This document shows positions 1 to 6,041 of a stretch of 12,409 bases of DNA, one piece after another. This DNA is from Parvibaculum sp. Lineage in GTDB: Bacteria > Pseudomonadota > Alphaproteobacteria > Parvibaculales > Parvibaculaceae. Made by a program: the position numbers and the translations under genes. The stretch spans positions 1 to 12,409 of the forward strand of contig JACIYQ010000011.1 of assembly GCA_014359855.1 (NCBI GenBank), read 5' to 3'. The first letter of the stretch is position 1. Every line of letters begins with the position of its first letter. The notes under the pieces were generated by a model. It saw only the letters and a program-made list of their open reading frames with translations, searched no databases and had not been told where the DNA came from.

Positions 1-279
1 GCGGAGGGGCTGCCGGCGCGCTATGTCAGCGGCTATCTCTGGGATGACGTGGACACCGAATATGAGGCTAGCCACGCTTGGGCCGAGGCCTATATTGATG
101 GCCTTGGCTGGGTCGGATTCGACGTCGCCAACCGCATCTGCCCGACCGACGCGCATGTCCGTGTCGCTTGCGGCCTCGATTATCTGGAGGCCGCGCCCGT
201 TCGCGGGCTCCGGCGCGGCGGCGGTGAGGAGACGATGGAAGTCCGGCTTCGGGTCGATGCCGGCGCGGCCCAGCAGTGA
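1..279 (+). CDS. Transglutaminase-like cysteine protease, C-terminal part
   Basis: The reading frame is open from base 1 to a TGA at 277-279, giving 92 residues; the start and most of the protein lie outside the window. The visible part matches the end of a bacterial transglutaminase-like domain. It has the catalytic His in the SHAWAEAYI segment (about residue 25 of the fragment) and the catalytic Asp in GWVGFDVAN (about residue 41). The catalytic Cys would lie upstream. After the core there is a motif typical of this group (NRICPTDAHVRVACGLDY) and a short Glu/Arg-rich tail. Such proteins are predicted cysteine proteases and are commonly encoded next to Anbu peptidases together with alpha-E and ATP-grasp proteins. 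The Anbu gene follows 71 bases downstream on the same strand, so one operon is likely. The substrate is unknown. Confidence 0.85.
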   Translation, partial: AEGLPARYVSGYLWDDVDTEYEASHAWAEAYIDGLGWVGFDVANRICPTDAHVRVACGLDYLEAAPVRGLRRGGGEETMEVRLRVDAGAAQQ

Positions 280-350
280 CCGGGCGGCGGTTGACCGGCA
301 ACAGTTGAATTGAGACCGGGGGCATACACCGGCGATATCTGGAGACGAGA

Positions 351-1094
351 ATGACTTATTGCGTCGCGCTTCGGCTTGAAGGCGGCCTCGTGATGCTGGC
401 GGACACGCGCACCAATGCCGGCGTCGACAACATTTCCACCTTCCGCAAGCTCAGCGTCATCGAGCATCCGGGCGACCGGGTGATCGGGCTGATGACGGCA
501 GGCAATCTCGCCGTCAGCCAGGCCGCGATCAACATGGCGACGGAACAGGGCGTTCGCGTGCGCGGCTCCGACAAGCCGGAAACGCTTCACACCGTGCCGA
601 CCATGGTGCGCGCCGCGCAGCTCATGGGCCAGGCCGTGCGCGAAGTCTACCGCATCGACGGCCCGTCGCTTGAGGCGCAGTCGGGCGACTTCAATGTCTC
701 GATCCTGATGGGCGGGCAGGTCGGCAATGGCGAGCTTCGCCTCTTCCAGATCTATTCGGCCGGCAACTATATCGAGGCGACGGAAGACACGCCCTATCTC
801 CAGATCGGCGAGCACAAATACGGCAAGCCCATCATCGACCGCGCCCTCACCTACGGCACGCCGCTCGCCGACGGGTTGAAGCTTGCGCTGATCTCGATGG
901 ATTCGACCATGCGCTCGAATCTTTCGGTCGGCATGCCGATCGATCTCATGGTCTATCGCCGCAATGCGCTCAAGGTCGCTCTGCAGCGGCGCATCAGGGA
1001 CGACGACGAGTATTTCAAGGGGCTCCGCACTTCCTGGTCCGACGCCCTGACCCAGGCCTATCGCGCCATTCCGGGGCCCGGCTGGGAGTTCTGA
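351..1094 (+). CDS. Anbu-type proteasome-related peptidase (ancestral beta subunit)
   Basis: The 247-residue protein starts with ATG at 351 behind GGAG (341-344), a good ribosome binding site. It begins MTYCVALRLEGG. Removal of Met would expose Thr as the N-terminal nucleophile, as in proteasome beta subunits. Asp18 in LADTRTNAGVDNIS and Lys33 in FRK (Met numbering) sit where the family's catalytic Asp and Lys are expected, followed by the glycine-containing TAGNLA strand. Length and the absence of a propeptide fit Anbu rather than HslV (about 175 residues). Anbu subunits assemble into a self-compartmentalised cytoplasmic ring; the physiological substrate is unresolved. The preceding transglutaminase-like gene is a usual Anbu partner. 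No terminator with a U-tract follows; a GC-rich hairpin lies 40 bases after the stop. Confidence 0.92.
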   Translation: MTYCVALRLEGGLVMLADTRTNAGVDNISTFRKLSVIEHPGDRVIGLMTAGNLAVSQAAINMATEQGVRVRGSDKPETLHTVPTMVRAAQLMGQAVREVYRIDGPSLEAQSGDFNVSILMGGQVGNGELRLFQIYSAGNYIEATEDTPYLQIGEHKYGKPIIDRALTYGTPLADGLKLALISMDSTMRSNLSVGMPIDLMVYRRNALKVALQRRIRDDDEYFKGLRTSWSDALTQAYRAIPGPGWEF

Positions 1095-1133
1095 CGGTCA
1101 AGTAATCCCCGCCTCCGGCGCACCGCTCCAGAC

Positions 1134-1156
1134 TGTCCGGCGAAATCATCCGGACA
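1134..1156. promoter_or_regulatory. Perfect 7-bp inverted repeat abutting the ribosome binding site of the phage-like gene
   Basis: TGTCCGG (1134-1140) and CCGGACA (1150-1156) form a perfect 7-base inverted repeat around a 9-base spacer. The last base of the right arm is the first A of AAGGAG (1156-1161), the ribosome binding site of the gene starting at 1169. There is no U-tract, so it is not a standard intrinsic terminator. It could be an operator, a translation-modulating hairpin or the 3' end of the Anbu transcript. The repeat is seen directly; its function is inferred. Confidence 0.4.
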
Positions 1157-1168
1157 AGGAGCAGCTTC

Positions 1169-2413
1169 ATGTCTTACATCCTGCGGTCCGCCGGCTTTGC
1201 GCCCGGCGGCTCCCCCTCATGGCCTCTTTCCCAGCCGCCCTGCTGGCGGGGTTTCGCCGGCGCCCCGGTGCCGGGCTTCTCCGCCTGGTGGCAGCCGGGC
1301 GACGTTCTCGCGCTCGACTTCGTCAATAGCCGCTACATGCGCGAAGGAGAGACCGCCTCTCTTGGAGCGGTTCTTTCCGCATCGCGCACCTCGCCCGCAA
1401 CATGGTTCACGGATGCGGGTATCCTCCAGCCGTTCGATGCCAATGTCCCGGCGATCACGGATCGCGGGCTTTATGCTGGCGGGCAGCGCGTCAACAAGTG
1501 CCGGAACTTCAACGCCAACCCCACCGGTCTGACGGGTATGTCGAAACAAGGTAATGCCGCCGCCACGTTGACGGTTGTGGACGACACCGCCGAACTTGCA
1601 GCCGCGGGTCTGGGCGGCATCTGCATCTCCGGCAAGGCGTTCAGGCTCGACAATACGTTCGGTGGCGCAACGACAGCTTATATCCTTGTGTCTGGCGTCA
1701 CTGGCAACACGAACCCGCACACCATGAGCGCCTATATGCGCTCCACGGGTTCGGCCCGCCTGGTGCTTTCCTCTTCCGGCGGCACGAACTGGGGGGCCTC
1801 CGCCGTCTACGCGCGGCGGAGCGCGACCGTCACCCCGGCGAACTCGTCGCAACAACTCGTGATCGAGGCCGCTCCGGGCGTGATCGTCTGGTTCGTCCTC
1901 AACCAGCTTGAGGAAGCAAGCTTCGCCTCGCCGCCCATCGTCACGGAAGGCGGAACCGGCACCACGCGTCTTGCCGATGCCGTGGCGGTTCCCGGCTTCG
2001 CCGCTCTCGTGGCAAGCGAGAGCTTGCAGGACGGCTTCGCCGGCAAGGCCATTGTCGATGTGACGCGGCTCGCCGACCCCGCCAGCCGCTGCGTTTTCGA
2101 CCTCGGTGTGGCGACGGGAGACAGGGTTCGTCTCGACATTCTGGCCGACAACAGGATCGAACTGGCGATTGCGAATGGCGGCTCCGGTCCCGTCTTGCAG
2201 ACGGCCGCGCTTGCCGCCACCGGCCAGATCGAACTCGAATGGCAGGCAAGGAGCGGCGCATCGTTCATCCGGGTCGACGGAGCGACAGCCGCCGGGAACA
2301 GCGACACCTTCACGATGCCGGAGCTGGCGGACGCACATCTCGGACAATCGCGTAGCGGCGCATCCGCTCTCAACGGGCCGCTCGGTTATCTCAGCCTCAG
2401 GAGGGCCGTCTGA
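1169..2413 (+). CDS. Phage-type tail/head fibre-like protein
   Basis: This 414-residue protein starts with ATG at 1169, seven bases after AAGGAG. Several signatures recur in phage fibre and adsorption proteins. Near residues 48-56 is LALDFVNSRYM; around 72-107 is an SRTSPATWFTDAGILQ...NVPAI...GGQRVN block, comparable to the SR-x-S-x-AT / DADG / NVPR / GQRTN pattern of phage structural proteins; at 246-270 is QLEEASFASPPIVTEGGTG then TRLAD, resembling the QLEEG-FATSYIPT...TRAAD element of phage head-spike/fibre domains. Residues 271-414 look like a beta-sandwich (LamG/concanavalin-like), a likely glycan-binding module. There is no signal peptide or membrane segment. The next gene overlaps its stop by one base (TGATG). 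No capsid, portal, terminase, lysis or integrase gene is visible, so this looks like an orphan adsorption module, perhaps a prophage relic or an accessory locus of a gene transfer agent. Family placement comes from recalled patterns, not a search. Confidence 0.7.
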   Translation: MSYILRSAGFAPGGSPSWPLSQPPCWRGFAGAPVPGFSAWWQPGDVLALDFVNSRYMREGETASLGAVLSASRTSPATWFTDAGILQPFDANVPAITDRGLYAGGQRVNKCRNFNANPTGLTGMSKQGNAAATLTVVDDTAELAAAGLGGICISGKAFRLDNTFGGATTAYILVSGVTGNTNPHTMSAYMRSTGSARLVLSSSGGTNWGASAVYARRSATVTPANSSQQLVIEAAPGVIVWFVLNQLEEASFASPPIVTEGGTGTTRLADAVAVPGFAALVASESLQDGFAGKAIVDVTRLADPASRCVFDLGVATGDRVRLDILADNRIELAIANGGSGPVLQTAALAATGQIELEWQARSGASFIRVDGATAAGNSDTFTMPELADAHLGQSRSGASALNGPLGYLSLRRAV

Positions 2414-2664
2414 TGCAGCATTATGAACTTCGCGCGGAAAGCCGCGCCGCGCTTGTCGCCATGCTGGACGCGGCGCAATCCGGCAAGGTGCGTCCCTTTC
2501 TCGTCCAGGACGAGACCGGCGATACGCAAGTCGACGCGAGCCGCATCCGCTATCCTTACGAGGAAATGACAGAAGAGGAAGAGCCCGCGCCCACGGGCTT
2601 CTGGCTTTGCGAGATCTGGCTCGAGGAAGCGGATGCCGAACTTGCGGCGATGGCGGGCGTCTAG
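2413..2664 (+). CDS. Small phage-associated hypothetical protein
   Basis: The 83-residue protein has its ATG overlapping the preceding TGA by one base, so it is probably translationally coupled to the fibre-like gene. It is acidic, with a run of Glu near residues 53-59 (EEMTEEEEP), a Trp/Cys-containing segment TGFWLCEIWLEEAD, and an Ala-rich C-terminus. It has no signal peptide or membrane segment. Position and size suggest a protein that partners the fibre-like protein, such as a chaperone or attachment factor; this is inference, and I do not recognise a named family. Its TAG stop lies in the palindrome CTAG (2661-2664), which is also the stop of the remnant on the opposite strand. Confidence 0.6.
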   Translation: MQHYELRAESRAALVAMLDAAQSGKVRPFLVQDETGDTQVDASRIRYPYEEMTEEEEPAPTGFWLCEIWLEEADAELAAMAGV

Positions 2665-2951
2665 CCCGCCGCCTTCGCGAAAGTCGGCAGATCGAAATAG
2701 TCGCGCCAGACCTTGATCTTCCCGCCCTGCATTTCGAAGACGCCGCAGCAGGGCAGGGCGGCCGGCCTGCCGCCGGCCTTCATCCGTTCCACGCGTTCGG
2801 CGATCACGAGGCCGCCGCGCGAGACGAGATTGACGATCTCCCACTTCGTATCGGACCAGTTGGCGACAAAGCCCGCGATGAAGCCCTTGAGCGCCGCCTG
2901 GCCCTTTACCGGGTCGAGCATCATGTACGCCAGCGTCGTCTGGTGCCGCAT
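2661..2951 (-). pseudogene. Limonene-1,2-epoxide hydrolase-like (SnoaL fold) remnant, 5'-truncated
   Basis: The last ~95 codons on the minus strand match the C-terminal two thirds of a limonene-1,2-epoxide-hydrolase-like protein: a DPVKGQAALKGFIAGF helix, LVIAERVERMK, then GVFEMQGGKIKVWRDYFDL, where WRD carries one of the family's active-site Asp residues. Family members are about 125-150 residues, so 30-50 N-terminal residues are missing. Upstream of about 2951 the sequence is antisense to an oxygenase remnant, which places a breakpoint there. The active site looks eroded: the family's Arg-x-Asp pair reads Arg-Val-Glu, and the Tyr-x-Asn water-binding pair is not recognisable. The frame can be extended to a GTG at 2984, but those extra residues are the antisense of the neighbour. 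A residual short protein cannot be excluded. Confidence 0.7.
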
Positions 2952-3213
2952 GGAGATCGGCGGCGCGGACCATTTCAAGCTCACCGTCTATCTCCTCGCG
3001 CATCCCAAATCGCTCGACGTGCCGGATGTCGAAACGCTGAAAACCTTCCTGCGCGAGGGTACCTTCGCCGTGCACATGGAAGACATCGCCGCTTGCGACG
3101 GCGTGCAGAAGGGGTTGATGAGCGGCGTCGCGCGCGTCGGCCGCCTCAGCCACCTCGAAGGCGCGATCCACGAGCACCAGAAATGGCTCCTCGGCGAACT
3201 CGGACGGGCGTGA
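2950..3213 (+). pseudogene. Rieske ring-hydroxylating oxygenase alpha subunit, C-terminal remnant
   Basis: From about 2950 to the TGA at 3211-3213, frame 1 encodes ~87 residues resembling the extreme C-terminus of Rieske non-haem iron oxygenase alpha subunits: DHFKLTVYLLAHPKSLDV, then MEDIAACDGVQKGLMSG, and finally GRLSHLEGAIHEHQKWLLGE. Functional members are about 350-450 residues and carry an N-terminal Rieske [2Fe-2S] site and an iron site; neither exists here. Upstream, the open frame continues only because it is antisense to the hydrolase-like remnant, so it is not a longer gene. ATG 2950-2952 overlaps the antisense ATG 2951-2949 in a CATG palindrome at the junction; I see no convincing ribosome binding site. 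The call rests on motif similarity and lacks a database check. Confidence 0.65.
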
Positions 3214-3388
3214 GGGGCGCGTAGTCCTTCAAGGCCGCCAGGCCTCGTTCATCGGCGTTCAGCTCCACCTTCACCGGTGAACGACAGCCCCCCATTTTGC
3301 CGTGGCGCGGCCTCGTCCTGCCTGTGCTAGGTTGCCCCCAACGAAATCACGGATCAGGGAAGGGGCGGCTTGCCGCCTCTCGAGGCAT
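3214..3388. other. Intergenic region upstream of the MoxR-type gene
   Basis: These 175 bases hold no convincing gene. There is a GCTAGG -10-like element near 3326-3331, in a context (TGTGCTAGGTTG) often seen at alphaproteobacterial promoters, but no well-spaced -35 partner could be fixed. If this is the promoter, transcription starts near 3337 and the start codon at 3389 gives a ~50-base leader. The minus strand has a short open stretch from an ATG at 3295; I do not recognise it. Confidence 0.35.
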
Positions 3389-4333
3389 TTGACGACCGGC
3401 AAGCAAGGCGCCATCGACGACATCGAAGCGATCCGCAAGGGCTTCGAGACGCGCGGCTATATCTGCAACGCGCATATCGCCACCTCCATCTTCCTCGCCG
3501 AAAAGCTGCAGAAGCCGCTTCTCGTCGAGGGGCCTCCCGGTGTCGGCAAGACCGAGCTGGCCAAGGCGACAGCGGAAATGGTCGGCAAGCCGCTCATCCG
3601 CCTTCAGTGCTATGAAGGGCTCGACGAGGCCAAGGCGCTTTACGAGTGGAAATACGGCAAGCAGCTTCTCTACACGCAGGTGCTGAAGGAAAAGCTCGGC
3701 GATCTCATGTCCGGCGCTCACGGCCTGAAAGAGTCCATGACGCGGCTGCACGATTTCGACGACACCTTCTTCTCCGAAGAGTTTCTCGAGCCGCGCCCGC
3801 TTCTGAAGGTGCTCTGGCAGCCGGGCGGCGCCGTCCTTCTGATCGACGAGATCGACAAGTCCGACGACGAGTTCGAAGCCTTCCTGCTCGAACTCCTGTC
3901 GGACTATCAGATTTCCGTACCGGAACTCGGCACCATCAAGGCGCGCACCACGCCCATCGTCTTCCTCACGTCGAACAACACGCGCGAGATCGGCGATGCG
4001 CTCAAGCGCCGCTGCCTGCATCTCTACATCCCTTTCCCGGATACGGATATCGAACAGCGCATCATCGCGGCGCGCGTGCCGGAGATGGAGGCACGTCTCA
4101 GGACGCAGCTCGTCGCCTTCGTGCAGGGGCTTCGCCAGCTCGATCTCAAGAAGCTTCCGGCGGTCAGCGAAACCATCGACTGGGCGCGCACGATGGTGCT
4201 TCTCCATGCGCGCGAACTCGACGCCGATCTCGTCCGTAACACGCTGAATGTGCTGCTCAAATTCCAGGACGACATCGGCAATGTCGATGGCGAGATCAAC
4301 GCGCTCGTGTCGAAGGCGGCGCAGGCAGGGTAG
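3389..4333 (+). CDS. MoxR-family AAA+ ATPase
   Basis: This cytoplasmic ATPase has 314 residues from the proposed TTG at 3389. Walker A is GPPGVGKT (residues 48-55), Walker B VLLIDEID (149-156) and sensor 1 FLTSNNTRE (192-200), followed by the arginine-containing DALKRRCLHLYIPFP segment. The C-terminal half is the helical lid. The whole fits MoxR proteins, which act as chaperone-like ATPases with a VWA partner to mature or insert cofactors into enzyme complexes; that partner is encoded 8 bases downstream. Start choice: the frame is open to a GTG at 3302, but those extra 29 residues are Arg/Pro/Cys-rich, unlike family N-termini, and would overlap the likely promoter. TTG 3389 is preceded by GAGG (3382-3385), only 3 bases away, so translation initiation may be weak. 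The target complex is not indicated by neighbours. Confidence 0.88.
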   Translation: MTTGKQGAIDDIEAIRKGFETRGYICNAHIATSIFLAEKLQKPLLVEGPPGVGKTELAKATAEMVGKPLIRLQCYEGLDEAKALYEWKYGKQLLYTQVLKEKLGDLMSGAHGLKESMTRLHDFDDTFFSEEFLEPRPLLKVLWQPGGAVLLIDEIDKSDDEFEAFLLELLSDYQISVPELGTIKARTTPIVFLTSNNTREIGDALKRRCLHLYIPFPDTDIEQRIIAARVPEMEARLRTQLVAFVQGLRQLDLKKLPAVSETIDWARTMVLLHARELDADLVRNTLNVLLKFQDDIGNVDGEINALVSKAAQAG

Positions 4334-4341
4334 GGCGCGCG

Positions 4342-5790
4342 ATGAGCGAAGTCCTCGGCGATTTCATCAGGGCGCTGCGCGCCGCCGATATTCGCGTCTC
4401 GACGTCGGAGTCGATCGACGCCGGCAATGTGATCGATCTCGTCGGCTTCGACGATCGCGCGATCTTGCGCGACGCGCTTTCTCAGGTGCTCGCAAAGAGC
4501 GAGGACGAAAAACAGGCCTTCACCGAGACCTTCGACACCTATTTCTCCTTCGAGCAATTCAAGAAGCGCCCCGCCTCCGTCGAAGCCGCCAACGAGAATG
4601 ATGGCAGCGAAGGACAGGAGAGCGAGGAGAGCGGCGGCGAGAGCGAGGGCGGCGAAGGTGACGACCCGTCGCAATCCGGAAGCTCGTCTTCCCCCGGCGG
4701 GGGCAGCGGCGGCGAGCGGCAGGGAGAGCGCGCCCCGGCACCCGACCTCGTTTCCCTGCTGGAGCGCGGCGACCAGGCCGCACTCCAGATGGCGCTTGCG
4801 GAGGGTGCGCGTCAGGCGCAGCTCAACCGCATCCGTCTTTTCACGCAGCGCGGCATGTTCACGCGCCGCATCATGGAGATCATGGGGCTCGACGGGCTCA
4901 ACGAGGAGATCGAGCGCCGCGAGACCGCCGGCAACAGGGAGAGCGCCGAGCGCCTCGCGCAGGCCCGCGAGGAACTGCGCGGTCAGGTTCGCGATTATGT
5001 CGAGAAGCAGCTCGAGATCTTCACCGCGAATTCCGGCCGCCAGCTTCGCGAGGAAGTGCTCGCGCAGATGCGGCTTTCCAATGTCGACCGGTCCGACATG
5101 CGGATCATGCGCGATCTTGTGCGCAAGATGGCCAAGCGCCTCATCGCGCTTCATTCGCGGCGCAAGAAGGTCGCGCGGCGCGGCACGCTCGACGTGCGCC
5201 GGACGATCCGCGCGAATATCGAGTTCGACGGGCTTCTCTTCCACACCATCTGGAAGAAGACGAAAGTCGACCGGCCGAAGGTCATGGCGATCTGCGATGT
5301 GTCGGGATCGGTCGCGCAGATCTCGCGCTTTCTTCTGATGTTCCTTTACAGCCTTCAGGAAGTGCTGCCGAATGTCCGCAGCTTCGCCTTCTCCGGCGAA
5401 CTCGGCGAGACGACGGAACTCTTCGAGCGCGAGAAGCTCGAACAGGCGCTGGTCGAGGTCCTGCGCGATTTCGGTGGCGGCTCGACCGATTATGGGCGTG
5501 CCTTCGAGGATTTCGAGGCACTGGCGATGAACGATATCGACCATCGCACCACCGTTCTCATTCTCGGCGATGCGCGCTCCAATTATGGCGATCCACGTTC
5601 GGATATTCTGAAGCTGGTTCACGCCCGGGCGCGCCGCGTCATCTGGCTCAATCCCGAGGGACGCTCCATGTGGAATTCGGGCGACAGCGAGATGCGCCGC
5701 CTCTCCCCCTATTGCGACAAGGCGGTCACCTGCGCCTCGCTGAAGGACCTTGAGCGGGTCGTCTCCGAGCTCCTGCGCAGCGCCGTCTGA
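4342..5790 (+). CDS. CoxE-like VWA-domain protein, partner of the MoxR ATPase
   Basis: The protein has 482 residues and starts 8 bases after the MoxR stop. Residues 1-80 are a helical N-terminal region. Residues about 83-130 form a low-complexity Glu/Ser/Gly-rich acidic linker. A helical, charged middle (about 135-290) leads into a C-terminal von Willebrand A domain. The MIDAS metal site is complete: Asp319-x-Ser321-x-Ser323 (DVSGS), Thr382 in GGGSTDYG, and Asp410 in LILGDARSN. No signal peptide or membrane segment is seen, so the protein should act in the cytoplasm with the adjacent ATPase. In CO dehydrogenase systems CoxD (MoxR) and CoxE work on cluster maturation, but no CO dehydrogenase genes are present here, so the client is unknown. 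The family assignment is secure; the biological role is not. Confidence 0.9.
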   Translation: MSEVLGDFIRALRAADIRVSTSESIDAGNVIDLVGFDDRAILRDALSQVLAKSEDEKQAFTETFDTYFSFEQFKKRPASVEAANENDGSEGQESEESGGESEGGEGDDPSQSGSSSSPGGGSGGERQGERAPAPDLVSLLERGDQAALQMALAEGARQAQLNRIRLFTQRGMFTRRIMEIMGLDGLNEEIERRETAGNRESAERLAQAREELRGQVRDYVEKQLEIFTANSGRQLREEVLAQMRLSNVDRSDMRIMRDLVRKMAKRLIALHSRRKKVARRGTLDVRRTIRANIEFDGLLFHTIWKKTKVDRPKVMAICDVSGSVAQISRFLLMFLYSLQEVLPNVRSFAFSGELGETTELFEREKLEQALVEVLRDFGGGSTDYGRAFEDFEALAMNDIDHRTTVLILGDARSNYGDPRSDILKLVHARARRVIWLNPEGRSMWNSGDSEMRRLSPYCDKAVTCASLKDLERVVSELLRSAV

Positions 5791-5796
5791 TTCCGG

Positions 5797-5821
5797 GGAT
5801 TACCCGAAGGCGGGGAAATCC
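5797..5821 (+). terminator. Hairpin just after the VWA gene, weak terminator candidate
   Basis: GGATT (5797-5801) pairs with AATCC (5817-5821), and inside it CCCG (5803-5806) pairs with CGGG (5811-5814) around the loop AAGG. The hairpin begins 7 bases after the stop at 5790. It lacks a following U-run, so an intrinsic terminator is uncertain; it could protect the transcript 3' end. Its left arm overlaps a longer-range inverted repeat (5793-5802 with 5880-5889), so the two structures would compete. Confidence 0.3.
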
Positions 5822-5830
5822 GCGCCGTAT

Positions 5831-5859
5831 GTGACGTTTCCATGACATTTCGATGACAG
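5831..5859 (-). promoter_or_regulatory. Pho-box-like triple direct repeat (11-bp period)
   Basis: On the minus strand three 7-mers follow one another with 4-base spacers: CTGTCAT (5859-5853), ATGTCAT (5848-5842) and ACGTCAC (5837-5831). The PhoB consensus is CTGTCAT repeated at an 11-base period with AT-rich 4-base spacers; the first unit matches 7 of 7, the second 6 of 7, the third 4 of 7. The box reads leftwards, whereas the only gene starting nearby is the SGNH gene to the right, so orientation is non-canonical. Other OmpR-family regulators also bind 10-11 bp direct repeats. A -10-like element could lie at 5870-5883 (CTAGGC or AAATAAT). Confidence 0.5.
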
Positions 5860-5889
5860 TCGGGCCTCCCCTAGGCAAATAATCCCCGG

Positions 5890-6041
5890 CCCGCTAGACT
5901 TTTTGTCTCATTCCGGGGCGGTCGGGGCGCCTTCATTCAGGCATGCCTGCTGCACGTCTGGGGCTGTCGCCGGTCCTGGTTCAGCTTTCCTATGTGCCGA
6001 GATGGGACGGTTATCGGGCTTGTTTTAGGGTACGGGGCAAT
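5890..6041 (+). other. Leader region of the SGNH operon
   Basis: Upstream of the chosen start at 6042 the frame is open to an ATG at 5943, but those 33 residues look non-coding (no family resemblance, and they would bury the signal peptide). TTGTTTTAGGGTAC near 6020-6033 has a -10-like TAGGGT but no clear -35. Nothing else with coding potential was recognised. Confidence 0.3.

Larger units (their letters stand above)
5793..5889. repeat. 10-bp perfect inverted repeat flanking the Pho-like box
   Basis: CCGGGGATTA (5793-5802) and TAATCCCCGG (5880-5889) are exact reverse complements separated by 77 bases, and the Pho-like repeat lies between them. A second small structure follows: CCCCGG (5884-5889) with CCGGGG (5913-5918), enclosing AGAC-TTTTT-GTCT (5896-5908). 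A related TAATCCCCG occurs at 1103-1111. These could be transcript structures, regulator sites or the ends of a small mobile fragment; nothing in the sequence decides. Confidence 0.4.

Noticed and set aside
280..350. TTGACC (291-296) as a -35 element for the Anbu gene
   Set aside because: No acceptable -10 hexamer lies 16-18 bases downstream.
1217..2347. 376-codon open frame on the minus strand opposite the fibre-like gene
   Set aside because: Arg/Gly/Pro-rich translation without motifs; the plus strand shows recognisable phage-type patterns, a ribosome binding site and a coupled downstream gene.
2713..3213. A 166-codon plus-strand gene covering the whole remnant region
   Set aside because: Only the part after about 2950 resembles an oxygenase; the first half is the antisense of the hydrolase-like remnant, so the long frame is accidental.
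3214..3295. Short minus-strand coding-like stretch starting at ATG 3295
   Set aside because: Too short to recognise, and it continues only as antisense of the oxygenase remnant.
4024..5622. Long open frame (532 codons) on the minus strand across the MoxR and VWA genes
   Set aside because: It is the antisense of two clearly conserved genes, has no recognisable domain, and arises from high GC at third positions.
5943..6041. Upstream ATG for the DUF459-type SGNH gene
   Set aside because: It adds 33 residues with no family resemblance ahead of a good signal peptide; ATG 6042 is preferred.
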